Of a stretch of 46,875 nucleotides of DNA, positions 24,417 to 32,179 are shown one piece after another. The DNA comes from Archangiaceae bacterium (GTDB lineage Bacteria; Myxococcota; Myxococcia; Myxococcales; Myxococcaceae), in assembly GCA_016879935.1 (NCBI GenBank), contig JAACJQ010000004.1, positions 1 through 46,875 on the forward strand. The letters run 5' to 3'. Within the stretch, counting starts at the first letter, position 1; each line of letters begins with the position of its first letter. A program made the translations under genes and the position numbers. The notes below the pieces were generated by a model. The model saw nothing but the letters and a program-made list of their open reading frames with translations. It was not told the DNA's origin and did no database searches.

Positions 24417-25481
24417 ATGAGTGGTTCGACGCGCATCGACGTGCCGGCGCCCGAAGCGGCGCCCCTGCTCCCGAAGGAGCTGCTCTTCGTCTACCCGTTC
24501 GCGCCCCTCATCGCGGTGTTGCTGCTCGTCGAAGACCTCTTCACCCTGTCGACGACCGCGCAGCTGCAGAAGCTGGCCTCGATGACGATTCCCTTCGTGG
24601 CGATGACGCTCACGCTGCACCCGCTCTACGTCTTCGTCATGCCGCGCCTGCTGGCCCGCCTCGAGTCGCGCCTGGCTCGCGGGGCGCTGCACGTGGTGGT
24701 GGTGGCGGGCGGCGCCACGCTCCTCAGCCTCGCCATCAGGCCGCTGCACAACTTCGTCTGCGGCAAGGAGCTGGGCGCGCTGCCCTTTGCGGTGGTGAGC
24801 GTCATCATCTCGAGCCTCATCATCTTCCCGTCGCTGCTCGTGCAGGGGCAGCGCAACCGTGCCCAGCGCATCGAGCGCCTCGCCATGGCCGAACGTCAGG
24901 CGTCGCTGCGGGCCCAGCTCGAGGCGCTCCAGGCGCGTACGAACCCGCACTTCTTCTTCAACTCCATCAACACCGTCGCCAGCCTCATTCCCGATGACCC
25001 GGCGCTCGCGGAGCGCACGCTCGAGCGCCTCGCCGACCTCTTCCGCTACGCGCTCGACAGCAACAAGACGCGCGTGGTGCCGCTCTCGCGCGAGTTCGAG
25101 ATGGTGACCGACTACCTCGCGATTCAGCAGGCGCGCTTCGGTTCACGGCTGGCCACGAGCATCTCGCTCGACCCGTCGCTCGCGTCGTTCGAGGTGCCGC
25201 CGCTGTTGCTGCAGCCGCTCGTCGAGAACGCGATTCTGCACGGGCTCGCCGACCGCAAGTCGGGGCGGGTGGACGTGTCGGCGCGACGAGAAGCCGGCCA
25301 CGTCGTCATCGAGGTGCGTGACGATGGGCCCGGGCCCGGCGCCTCGACGCACCACGGCACCCAGACGAGCATGAAGGACCTCGCCGAGCGGCTGCGCCTC
25401 GCCTTCGGTGAGTCGAGCCGGTTCGCCCTCGAGGCGGCGCCGGGTGGTGGTTGTCTGGCGCGGCTCGCGCTGCCTGCCTGA
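24417..25481 (+). CDS. LytS-type sensor histidine kinase
   Basis: This encodes 354 residues from ATG 24417; an in-frame ATG at 24405 is an alternative, and neither has a strong ribosome binding site. The N-terminal half has four predicted transmembrane helices (e.g. FVYPFAPLIAVLLLVEDLF, MTIPFVAMTLTLHPLYVFVM, ALHVVVVAGGATLLSLAI, FAVVSVIISSLIIFPSLLV). The cytoplasmic part is a His_kinase domain with phospho-acceptor His178 in LQARTNPHFFFNSINTVASL. The ATPase follows with PPLLLQPLVENAILHGL (N-box) and VEVRDDGPGPG-like GxG loop (IEVRDDGPGPGAS). This pairs with the LytTR response regulator that begins 10 bp downstream. The two form a two-component system sensing a membrane or envelope signal of unknown nature. 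Confidence 0.92.
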   Translation: MSGSTRIDVPAPEAAPLLPKELLFVYPFAPLIAVLLLVEDLFTLSTTAQLQKLASMTIPFVAMTLTLHPLYVFVMPRLLARLESRLARGALHVVVVAGGATLLSLAIRPLHNFVCGKELGALPFAVVSVIISSLIIFPSLLVQGQRNRAQRIERLAMAERQASLRAQLEALQARTNPHFFFNSINTVASLIPDDPALAERTLERLADLFRYALDSNKTRVVPLSREFEMVTDYLAIQQARFGSRLATSISLDPSLASFEVPPLLLQPLVENAILHGLADRKSGRVDVSARREAGHVVIEVRDDGPGPGASTHHGTQTSMKDLAERLRLAFGESSRFALEAAPGGGCLARLALPA

Positions 25482-25491
25482 GGGTCTCGCC

Positions 25492-26220
25492 ATGGCGCTC
25501 CGTGCACTGGTCGTCGACGACGAAGCGCCCGCGCGAAGACGCCTGCGCCGACAGCTCGAGGAGCTCGGGGTCGAGGTGGTGGGCGAGGCCGAAGACGGCG
25601 AGCAGGCGCTGAACCAGGCGCGCGCGGTGTCGCCCGACGTGCTCTTCCTCGACGTGCGCATGCCGGGCCTCGACGGCCTCACGCTCGCGCAGCGCCACGC
25701 CGACCTGCCGCCCGTCGTCTTCTGCACGGCCTACGACGAGTTCGCGGTGAAGGCCTTCGAGGTGAACGCGGTCGACTACCTGCTCAAGCCCGTGCGTGCC
25801 GAGCGGCTGGCGGCGGCCGTCGAGAAGGTGCGCGCGAAGCAGGGCGCGGCCCGGGAGCGCGTCGCCAGGGCGCTCGAGGCGGTGGCGCCAGCGCAGGCCA
25901 CGCGGGTGGTGGCGAGCACCCGCGGCACGGTGCGCTTCTTCGATGCGCGGCAGCTCACGCGCTTCTGGTCCTCCGACAAGTACACCGTCTTCGTCGCCGA
26001 AGGAGAGGAGCACCTCATCGAGGAGTCGCTCTCGACGCTGGAGGAGCGGCTCGCGCCTCACGGGTTTCTGCGGGTGCACCGGGCCGAGCTGATTCGCCTC
26101 GACGCGGTGAAGTCGTTGAGCACGGCCGACGGAATGCACGAGGTGAAGCTGGCCGACGGGCAGGTGGCGAAGGTGAGCCGCCGCAGCGTCGGTGCCGTGA
26201 AGGCCGCGCTCGGGTTGTGA
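25492..26220 (+). CDS. LytTR-family response regulator
   Basis: This encodes 242 residues from ATG 25492. The receiver domain (about 1-115) shows the acidic pair in ALVVDDEAPARRR, the phospho-acceptor Asp54 in VLFLDVRMPG, a Thr/Ala switch in VVFCTAYDEFAVKAF and the conserved Lys in YLLKPVRAE. A linker with Ala/Glu helix leads to a LytTR DNA-binding domain (about 145-240): TRGTVRFFDARQLTRFWSSD, the EEHLIEESLSTLEERL helix, FLRVHRAELIRLDAVKSL, and AKVSRRSVGAVKAALG. LytTR regulators bind DNA through beta strands and usually control envelope or secreted functions. It is encoded 10 bp after its cognate kinase. Target promoters are not identifiable here. The stop lies 3 bp from the convergent small ORF. 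Confidence 0.94.
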   Translation: MALRALVVDDEAPARRRLRRQLEELGVEVVGEAEDGEQALNQARAVSPDVLFLDVRMPGLDGLTLAQRHADLPPVVFCTAYDEFAVKAFEVNAVDYLLKPVRAERLAAAVEKVRAKQGAARERVARALEAVAPAQATRVVASTRGTVRFFDARQLTRFWSSDKYTVFVAEGEEHLIEESLSTLEERLAPHGFLRVHRAELIRLDAVKSLSTADGMHEVKLADGQVAKVSRRSVGAVKAALGL

Positions 26221-26223
26221 CGG

Positions 26224-26424
26224 TCAGCGGGTGAAGGGCCAGCCGCGGCGGTCGGGCTTCGGCGTGCGCGCGCGGACGAACATCGAGAGCAGCCGCTGCG
26301 CCACGGCCTGCGAGGCACAGAAGTAGCGCTGCACCGCTCCGAGCCGCGCCGGCACCGTCACGCACCAGTGCGGCGTGCTGAAGGAGAGGGTGGGGAGGTT
26401 CAACTCCAGGCTCGCGTCGCTCAT
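26224..26424 (-). CDS. Small ORF of unknown function (66 aa)
   Basis: The frame starts at ATG 26424 and ends 3 bp from the stop of the convergent response regulator. Nearly every codon ends in G or C, as in proven genes of the window, which supports coding. The product has no signal peptide; it begins MSDASLELNLPTLSFSTPHW, has two Cys (HWCVTV, RYFCASQ) and ends with a basic segment (FVRARTPKPDRRGWPFTR). No family is recognised. It could be a small regulatory or membrane-associated protein, but chance ORFs of this size do occur in high-GC DNA. Confidence 0.45.
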   Translation of the reverse strand: MSDASLELNLPTLSFSTPHWCVTVPARLGAVQRYFCASQAVAQRLLSMFVRARTPKPDRRGWPFTR

Positions 26425-26515
26425 GAAGGGTCAGGTGAGCAAACCGCCTGCCAGCGGTGCAGCGCCGGAATTCGCACCGTTGCGGAGTGGGCGTGGTCAT
26501 CGGCCCACGCCTGCT

Positions 26516-28396
26516 TCACGGCAGCTCGAGCTGGAGCACCAGCCTTCGCGCCACGACCTTCGAGGCGGGGGTGGTGAGGTGCCCATAGTCCCACGTCGAG
26601 AGCACGAGCGGCTCGAGCGAGAGCCGCACCAGGCACGTCGCGTTGGCATCACACAGGGCGTCGAGGGCCGAGGTGAAGGCCGCTCCGCCAGTCGTCGAGA
26701 GCGCCCGGGTCTGCTGCTCGAAGGTGCGCTGCTCGGCGAGGCTCTCGGGCTCGAGCCGCTCGGGCACCACCTCGTCGCCGACCCACTTCGTCAGCGCCCA
26801 CGGCAGGCCGACGTTCCACTCGGGGGGTTGGCCCAGCACCATCACCTTCGTCGAGGGCAACATCTGCTTCAGGGCCAGCAGCGTCTGCGGCAGGTCGTGC
26901 GGCACGCCGTTCCACCTCGCGTGGAGCACCAGCACGTCGGGCCGGAGGGTTCTCAGCTCTTCCATGACGCCGGCGTTGGCGTCGCGGCAGACGGTGGTGC
27001 CGTGGCCGAAGAGGGGCGGGCAGCTCGCGCGCGTTCGTTGGCCGATGCGAAAGGTGGGGCGCTCGGCCTGAATGAGGCGCAGGCCCGCGGTGAGGCGCGC
27101 GGCGTAGGAGTCTCCCCAGACGACGACGAGCGGCCGCTCGGCCGGTGTGCGCTCGATGCACTCGTCGGCGTCGGGCCCGTGTTCGTCGTCGAGCAGCCAG
27201 CAGGTGCCCCAGCGCGCGTCGGTCTTGAAGTCGTAGTCATGCTCGAAGCGGGTGACCTTCGCGGCGAGCGGGCCACGCAGCGCCCACTGCTCGGGCGTGA
27301 AGGTGAGCACCATGGCAGCGAGCACGACGGCGGTGACGGCGCCCGAGGTGGCGAGCGCGAAGGCGACGCGGCGCGACTGCTTCGTGCGCACGGGCCGCTC
27401 GACGAAGCGGGCGGTCAGCCAGGCCAGCACCAACGCCGCAGCCACCAGCACGGGGGTGGCGACGGCGTGGCTCGAGGGCGGCAGCGAGAGGCGGCCGATG
27501 GTGAGCAGCGGCCAGTGCCAGAGGTAGAGCGGGTAGCTGACGAGCCCGGCGCCGACGACGAGCGGGGTCGAGAGCAGGCGGTTCACGCGACTGGAGCTGC
27601 CGGCGCCGATGACGAGCACCGTGCCGACGACGGGCAGCAGCGCGAAGGCTCCGGGGAAGGGCGTGCTCGCGTCGAGCCCGAGGGCCGAGCCAATGATGAA
27701 GACCACGCCTGCCACGCTGGCGAGCTGCTTCGGGCCGCTCGTCGAGGGAGAGGGGGAGGCGAAGAGGGAGAGCAACACGCCGGCGAGCAGCTCCCACGCG
27801 CGCGTCATCGGCAGGAAGTAGGCCCAGCGCGCGCTGGCCCGGGTGAGCGCGACACAGAGCACGAACGAACCGAGCGCCGCGACGATGACGAGCGGCCGAG
27901 TCCACCGCGGGGCGGCGCGGGCGACGAGCGCGCCGACGGGCACGAGCAGGTAGAACTGTTCTTCGACGCTCAGAGACCACAGGTGGAGCAACGGCTTCAC
28001 CTCGGCAGCGGCGTCGAAGTACCCGCCCTGCGTCGCGATGAGCAGGTTCGCGCTCAGGCCCAGTGACGCGGCCGCGTGCGAGGCGGTCAGCGCCAGCAAC
28101 GTGGGCGAGAAGCGCCACGCCGCGAAGCCCAGCGTCGCTCCCACCACGACGAGCAGCGCGGGGGCGAGCCGGTTCACCCGGCGAAAGAAGAAGTCGACGA
28201 CGCGGAAGGTGCCGGCCGCACGCTGCCGCTGCACCAGGCCCGTGACGACGAAGCCCGAGATGACGAAGAAGACGTCGACGCCGACGTAGCCGCCCGGGAG
28301 CAGGCGGGGCCATGCGTGAAAGAGCACGACGAGCAGCACCGCCAGGCCGCGCAGGCCGTCGATGTCTCGTCGATGTGACCCGGGTGCCGCGCTCAC
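26516..28396 (-). CDS. OafA/YrhL-type membrane acyltransferase with C-terminal SGNH domain
   Basis: This encodes 626 residues. The N-terminal half (about 1-380) is an acyltransferase-3 domain with many transmembrane helices. It includes the conserved DIDGLRGLAVLLVVLFHAWP start (Arg16 and His27, the R-x10-H pattern), VDVFFVISGFVVTGL, LLHLWSLSVEEQFYLLVP and VSYPLYLWHWPLL. The C-terminal part (about 400-626) is a periplasmic SGNH-like domain with the nucleophile motif VVVWGDSYAARLT. A late segment, WDYGHLTTPASKVVARR, carries a His consistent with the DxxH block. Such fusions O-acetylate or otherwise acylate exported polysaccharides such as O-antigen or peptidoglycan. The acceptor is unknown. It is followed downstream by the small 66-residue ORF and preceded by the protease gene 44 bp away. 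Confidence 0.92.
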   Translation of the reverse strand: MSAAPGSHRRDIDGLRGLAVLLVVLFHAWPRLLPGGYVGVDVFFVISGFVVTGLVQRQRAAGTFRVVDFFFRRVNRLAPALLVVVGATLGFAAWRFSPTLLALTASHAAASLGLSANLLIATQGGYFDAAAEVKPLLHLWSLSVEEQFYLLVPVGALVARAAPRWTRPLVIVAALGSFVLCVALTRASARWAYFLPMTRAWELLAGVLLSLFASPSPSTSGPKQLASVAGVVFIIGSALGLDASTPFPGAFALLPVVGTVLVIGAGSSSRVNRLLSTPLVVGAGLVSYPLYLWHWPLLTIGRLSLPPSSHAVATPVLVAAALVLAWLTARFVERPVRTKQSRRVAFALATSGAVTAVVLAAMVLTFTPEQWALRGPLAAKVTRFEHDYDFKTDARWGTCWLLDDEHGPDADECIERTPAERPLVVVWGDSYAARLTAGLRLIQAERPTFRIGQRTRASCPPLFGHGTTVCRDANAGVMEELRTLRPDVLVLHARWNGVPHDLPQTLLALKQMLPSTKVMVLGQPPEWNVGLPWALTKWVGDEVVPERLEPESLAEQRTFEQQTRALSTTGGAAFTSALDALCDANATCLVRLSLEPLVLSTWDYGHLTTPASKVVARRLVLQLELP

Positions 28397-28440
28397 GAAG
28401 GAGCGCGACGGTACAGCACCGCTCCGGCCAATGTGTCAGA

Positions 28441-31191
28441 TCACTTCTTGGGCGTCGGCAGGTACTTGTCGGAGTCGGCGATCCACAGGCGGAGCTTCGA
28501 CAGGCAGGTCTGGTCGAACTTCCACTGCAGCGTCTGGAAGGTGGGCGTCGCGAAGTCGCTCAGCGCCTCGGCCCCCTTCGCGGGGCAGTACTCGTTGCCG
28601 CAGCCGTTGATGGCGTCATAGTCGTAGAGGTACGTCGACGAGAACGACGGTGGCACCAGCGCGTCGTCGAGGTGCCACGCGTCCATCATGATGGCGAGCC
28701 ACCAGCGGTCGTCGGTGAAGTAGCGCATGGGGCAACGCACGTCGCCGTTCTCGGTGTACGCGCCCTTGCCGTGGTGTGGCACCCCGAACGCGTGGCCGAA
28801 CTCGTGCGTGACGCTGAACGCGAGGAAGTCTTCGACGACGTGGCGGCCGGTCGAGCCGTTGAGCGTCTGGGCCACCTTCTTCACGAACGCCTCCTGCGTG
28901 AGGTGGGTCGCCGCGAGGTAGGGCGCGAGGTACTTGCGGCCGTACGAGTTGGTGGCGTTCGCCTTCCAGTTCTCGACGGCGGCGGCAATCAACCCTTCGG
29001 AGCGGCTCGGGTACACGCTGATCCAGAACGTCTCGCGCGGGCCTCGCGACTGCAGCGTCTCGTCGGGTGAGTACCCCTCGGTGTGGGCGTGGGTCGCGAC
29101 GGCCTGGCCGTTCTCGTCGACGTAGGGCCCGTTCTCGATGAACGGCGTCGCGGTGAGTTCGGTCAGCCCGCTGCCTTCGTCGTGCTTCGCGAGCAGCTCC
29201 TTGGGCGTGTTGGCGTTGCACCAGCGTGCGTAGGTGTCCTGGGGTTTGGGTTTGTCGAGCGCGGCGAGGAAGCGCGCGGGGATGTTGAGGGGCTCGACGT
29301 GGAGCGTGTTCTTGAAGGCCTGCAGCCCGCGGCCGACGCCGTTCACCGCCACCTTCGACTTCACGCGAATGCTGACGAACACCTCTTTCTCTTCGGGGCT
29401 CAACCGGCGGAACGTGGGCTTCGACTCGCCGTCGAGGGGGTTCTTGCTGACGAGGAAGCCGCGGTACTCCTCGAAGAGCGAGATGCCGTCACCAGCGTGC
29501 GCCATGCCGTTGGCGGGCTCCTCGTCCCACTGGCCCGAGGCGCGGTGACCGCCGTGCTCTTCTTCGAACTGGTCGGCGACGTGGTTGTCGTTCTCGTCGC
29601 GCGGCAGCGGCAACGTCGTCTTGCCGGTGAACGGAAACGTGGCCTGCACGGTGAGGTCTTCGACGCAGTTCGCGGTGACCTGGCCATACGCGCCCGAGGA
29701 GCGCGCGACGACGGTGAGCTCGGCGCTGGTGACGGGCTCCTTCGTGCGCGCGAACTGGCCGTCGCCGCCCAGCTCCCAGCCTTCGTTGAGGTGCTGCTCG
29801 GCGTCGAGCGGGAAGAAGAGCGAGAGGCGGTCGTCTTTCGGGTTGGGCGGCCAGTTGGTGACGATGCCCGACTGCCGGCCGACGCCGATGAGCTGCGCCT
29901 GCACCGTGCACCGGCGGCCTTCGGGCAGCTGGAAGGCGACGCGCGCGGCGGTCTTGAGGTCGTGCCGCTTCTTCGGCGCGTGTGCGTCGGCGCTCGCGAC
30001 CTCGGCGAAGAAGCCCACGTCGTCGTCGCTCTCGAGCCAGGGCCACGGCAACCACGAGCGCCAGCGCGCCTGGTCGGGCTTGCCGTCGTCACCGAGGAAC
30101 GTCATCTCGAGCGAGTCGTGCGTGGGCGTGCGGAAGTCGAGCGTCACCACCGTCGACACCGTCACCGTGTTCTCGTCGGTCTCGAGGCGGTGCGAGTAGG
30201 TGCCCGAGACGAAGGGGTTCTCGACGGTGCGCTTCTTGAGGAGCGCCCGCAGCGCGTCGGCGTTCATCGTGAAGTTCGCGCCCTTCACTGCCGCGTTGAG
30301 GCGCGCGTCGACCTGCCGCACCTGCGCGACCTGGGCGCCGTAGCGTCTCGCGAGCTCGTCGTTCACCGCCGCGCTGGCCTGCCAGGTGACGTCGCTGCGC
30401 AGGGAGTCGAGCATCATCAGGCCCGTCAGGTTGACGAAGACGCGTGAGCCGCCGAGCACGAGCTCGCCGCCCATCACCACCGCGCCCGGGGCCGTCGCGG
30501 TCTTCGCGCCGCAGTGGGTGACGGTGGCGGTCGTGGCTCCCGGCGTCACCACGCCGCGCGGCTCGAGAATGACGCTGAAGGGCCCCGAGGCGGGCACCTC
30601 GGCGGTGAACGAGCGCTGGCGCCCGGGCTGCTGCGTTCGAAGGACGACCGGCGTGGTGGTCTCGGTCACCTGGTGCGTCAGCTCGACCTGCTCGCCGCCG
30701 CCCTCGCACGCGGTGGCCTTCTTCGCGACCGTGTCGACGGTCTGCGTGACGCGCAGCGTGCCCTCGACGAACGGGCTCTTCTTCGCCGAGGCCGGCTGAC
30801 CGTCGACGGGCTTCGAGGCCCGCAGCAGCTCGGCGTCGGCCTTCTCACCCGAGAGCAGCTCGCCCTTCTGGCCCTCTACCTTCGCGCTCCACGTCTTGAG
30901 CCGCTCGAGCTCGGCAGGAGAAGGGGGTTGCCCACGCTGCGCGCGCTCCATGATGGCTGCGACGTCGGCCGGCATGCCGCCGAACGCGCCGGGCCCGGTG
31001 GCTTCGCTGAGGCCGCTGGCCTTCGCCGTGCCGCGCTGCTGCCACTCCCGCAGCTGACGCTGCTCGTCGGTCGTGAGCAGTTGCCGGGTGCGCGCCTTCA
31101 CGAGAATCGCCTGAATCTCGGGGGGCGGCGGTTCGGCGAGGGCGCGTTCGCTCACGCAGAGCACGAGGGTGACCAGCAGCAGGCGGGGCAT
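28441..31191 (-). CDS. Secreted metzincin-like zinc metalloprotease
   Basis: This encodes 916 residues with a signal peptide (about 1-19, VLCVSERALAEPP). Residues about 20-130 form a helical, charged propeptide-like region; residues about 130-550 form beta-rich domains of unknown type. The segment DENDNHVADQFEEEHGG resembles an EF-hand-like or thrombospondin-type calcium loop. The catalytic site is THEFGHAFGVPHH with zinc ligands His796, His800 and His806 and catalytic Glu797 (HExxHxxGxxH). The Met of CPMRYF follows as a probable Met-turn. This combination defines metzincins, which cleave extracellular proteins. Its substrate is unknown. It starts 85 bp downstream of an araC gene on the same strand, whose product may control it; that link is inference. 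Confidence 0.88.
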   Translation of the reverse strand: MPRLLLVTLVLCVSERALAEPPPPEIQAILVKARTRQLLTTDEQRQLREWQQRGTAKASGLSEATGPGAFGGMPADVAAIMERAQRGQPPSPAELERLKTWSAKVEGQKGELLSGEKADAELLRASKPVDGQPASAKKSPFVEGTLRVTQTVDTVAKKATACEGGGEQVELTHQVTETTTPVVLRTQQPGRQRSFTAEVPASGPFSVILEPRGVVTPGATTATVTHCGAKTATAPGAVVMGGELVLGGSRVFVNLTGLMMLDSLRSDVTWQASAAVNDELARRYGAQVAQVRQVDARLNAAVKGANFTMNADALRALLKKRTVENPFVSGTYSHRLETDENTVTVSTVVTLDFRTPTHDSLEMTFLGDDGKPDQARWRSWLPWPWLESDDDVGFFAEVASADAHAPKKRHDLKTAARVAFQLPEGRRCTVQAQLIGVGRQSGIVTNWPPNPKDDRLSLFFPLDAEQHLNEGWELGGDGQFARTKEPVTSAELTVVARSSGAYGQVTANCVEDLTVQATFPFTGKTTLPLPRDENDNHVADQFEEEHGGHRASGQWDEEPANGMAHAGDGISLFEEYRGFLVSKNPLDGESKPTFRRLSPEEKEVFVSIRVKSKVAVNGVGRGLQAFKNTLHVEPLNIPARFLAALDKPKPQDTYARWCNANTPKELLAKHDEGSGLTELTATPFIENGPYVDENGQAVATHAHTEGYSPDETLQSRGPRETFWISVYPSRSEGLIAAAVENWKANATNSYGRKYLAPYLAATHLTQEAFVKKVAQTLNGSTGRHVVEDFLAFSVTHEFGHAFGVPHHGKGAYTENGDVRCPMRYFTDDRWWLAIMMDAWHLDDALVPPSFSSTYLYDYDAINGCGNEYCPAKGAEALSDFATPTFQTLQWKFDQTCLSKLRLWIADSDKYLPTPKK

Positions 31192-31276
31192 GGGTGGCTT
31201 GGACCTTTCGTTCGAGCGCGGGCCGACGAGTGTGCCGCACTTCAGTCGTGGTGGCTTTCAGGGCGATGCCAACCGA

Positions 31277-32086
31277 TTACAGATTCGCGCCAGCCGCGCG
31301 CCGGAAGGCAGCGGGCGTGTCACCGAAGGCCACCCGGAAGACGGTGGTGAGGTGTTGCTGCGAGGCGAACCCGCAGGCGTCGGCGACCTCGGCGATGGAG
31401 TGGGTCGAGTTGCCCAGCAGCACCCTGGCGCGGTCGAGGCGCACCTGTTGGCGCAGGGCCGAGAAGCGGGTGCCGCGCTGCTCGAGCGCGCGCTGGAACG
31501 AGCGGGTCGACAGCCCGGCAGCCTTCGCGCAGGCCGCGACCGTGGTGGCTCCCTCGTCGAGGGCGTCGACGGCCCGCTGGAGCACCACATCGCGGCCCGA
31601 CCGCTCGGCCCGTCGGCGCTCGAGCCAGGCGACGAGCGGGTCACGCCGCGGAACCTGCAGCCACCGCAGGTTTCGCACGAGGTCGGTGCCGAAGCGCACC
31701 GGGTAGAGCCGCGGCACCTGGAAGTAGATGCCGCCGAACGCAATCGCGAGCGCGCCCGTCGGAAGAATGAGCAGACGCCGGGTCACCCGCTTCGCGAAGC
31801 GCGGCAGATGCCGGCGCAGGGTCGCCAAGAAGAAGTCCATCGCTGGCAGGTCGGTGTACGTGACGCCCCGGAAGTCGACGATGCTGACGTGTGGGCCGAG
31901 GGCAGGGTGCAGGTCGAGCCGCGCCAACGTCTCGAAGAAGGCCGTGACGCGTTTGCGGTCGAAGACGCCGAACACGCTGACGCCGCAGCGCCCGCTGCCC
32001 GAGCACCACACCAGCCCCCACGGCGTGGTGACGCAGGCGTCGAGGGGCGCCGAGAAGAAGGCCTCGAGCGTCGGGGCTGACTTCAC
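31277..32086 (-). CDS. AraC-family transcriptional regulator with an N-terminal STAS-like region
   Basis: This encodes 269 residues. The GTG at 32086 (VKSAPTLEAFF) is preferred; the open frame continues far upstream, but that part is antisense to the lipase gene. The last 100 residues are a typical double helix-turn-helix AraC DNA-binding domain: TVAACAKAAGLSTRSFQRAL, then STHSIAEVADACGFASQQHL and TTVFRVAFGDTPAAFRR. The N-terminal part is not a cupin. The segment VSIVDFRGVTYTDLPAMDFF followed by LILPTGALAIAF resembles a STAS-type fold, a low-confidence reading. It lies between the protease gene (same strand, downstream) and the divergent lipase gene, so one or both are likely targets. Confidence 0.85.
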   Translation of the reverse strand: MKSAPTLEAFFSAPLDACVTTPWGLVWCSGSGRCGVSVFGVFDRKRVTAFFETLARLDLHPALGPHVSIVDFRGVTYTDLPAMDFFLATLRRHLPRFAKRVTRRLLILPTGALAIAFGGIYFQVPRLYPVRFGTDLVRNLRWLQVPRRDPLVAWLERRRAERSGRDVVLQRAVDALDEGATTVAACAKAAGLSTRSFQRALEQRGTRFSALRQQVRLDRARVLLGNSTHSIAEVADACGFASQQHLTTVFRVAFGDTPAAFRRAAGANL

Positions 32087-32093
32087 GGCCGTC

Positions 32094-32117
32094 GTTTGTA
32101 CCTGTCTCACCACAAAC
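32094..32117. promoter_or_regulatory. Inverted repeat in the araC/lipase divergent promoter region
   Basis: GTTTGT and ACAAAC form a perfect 6-bp inverted repeat with a 12-bp spacer. Adding one unmatched base extends the match to GTCG/CGAC flanks. The site lies 8 bp upstream of the araC start and 62 bp upstream of the lipase start. An operator role is inference. Confidence 0.35.
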
Positions 32118-32179
32118 CGACCATGCGGAATGGTGAGCCGTTGCTTCTCACGCGCGCACCCCCGGCGTACCTGCGCTGC

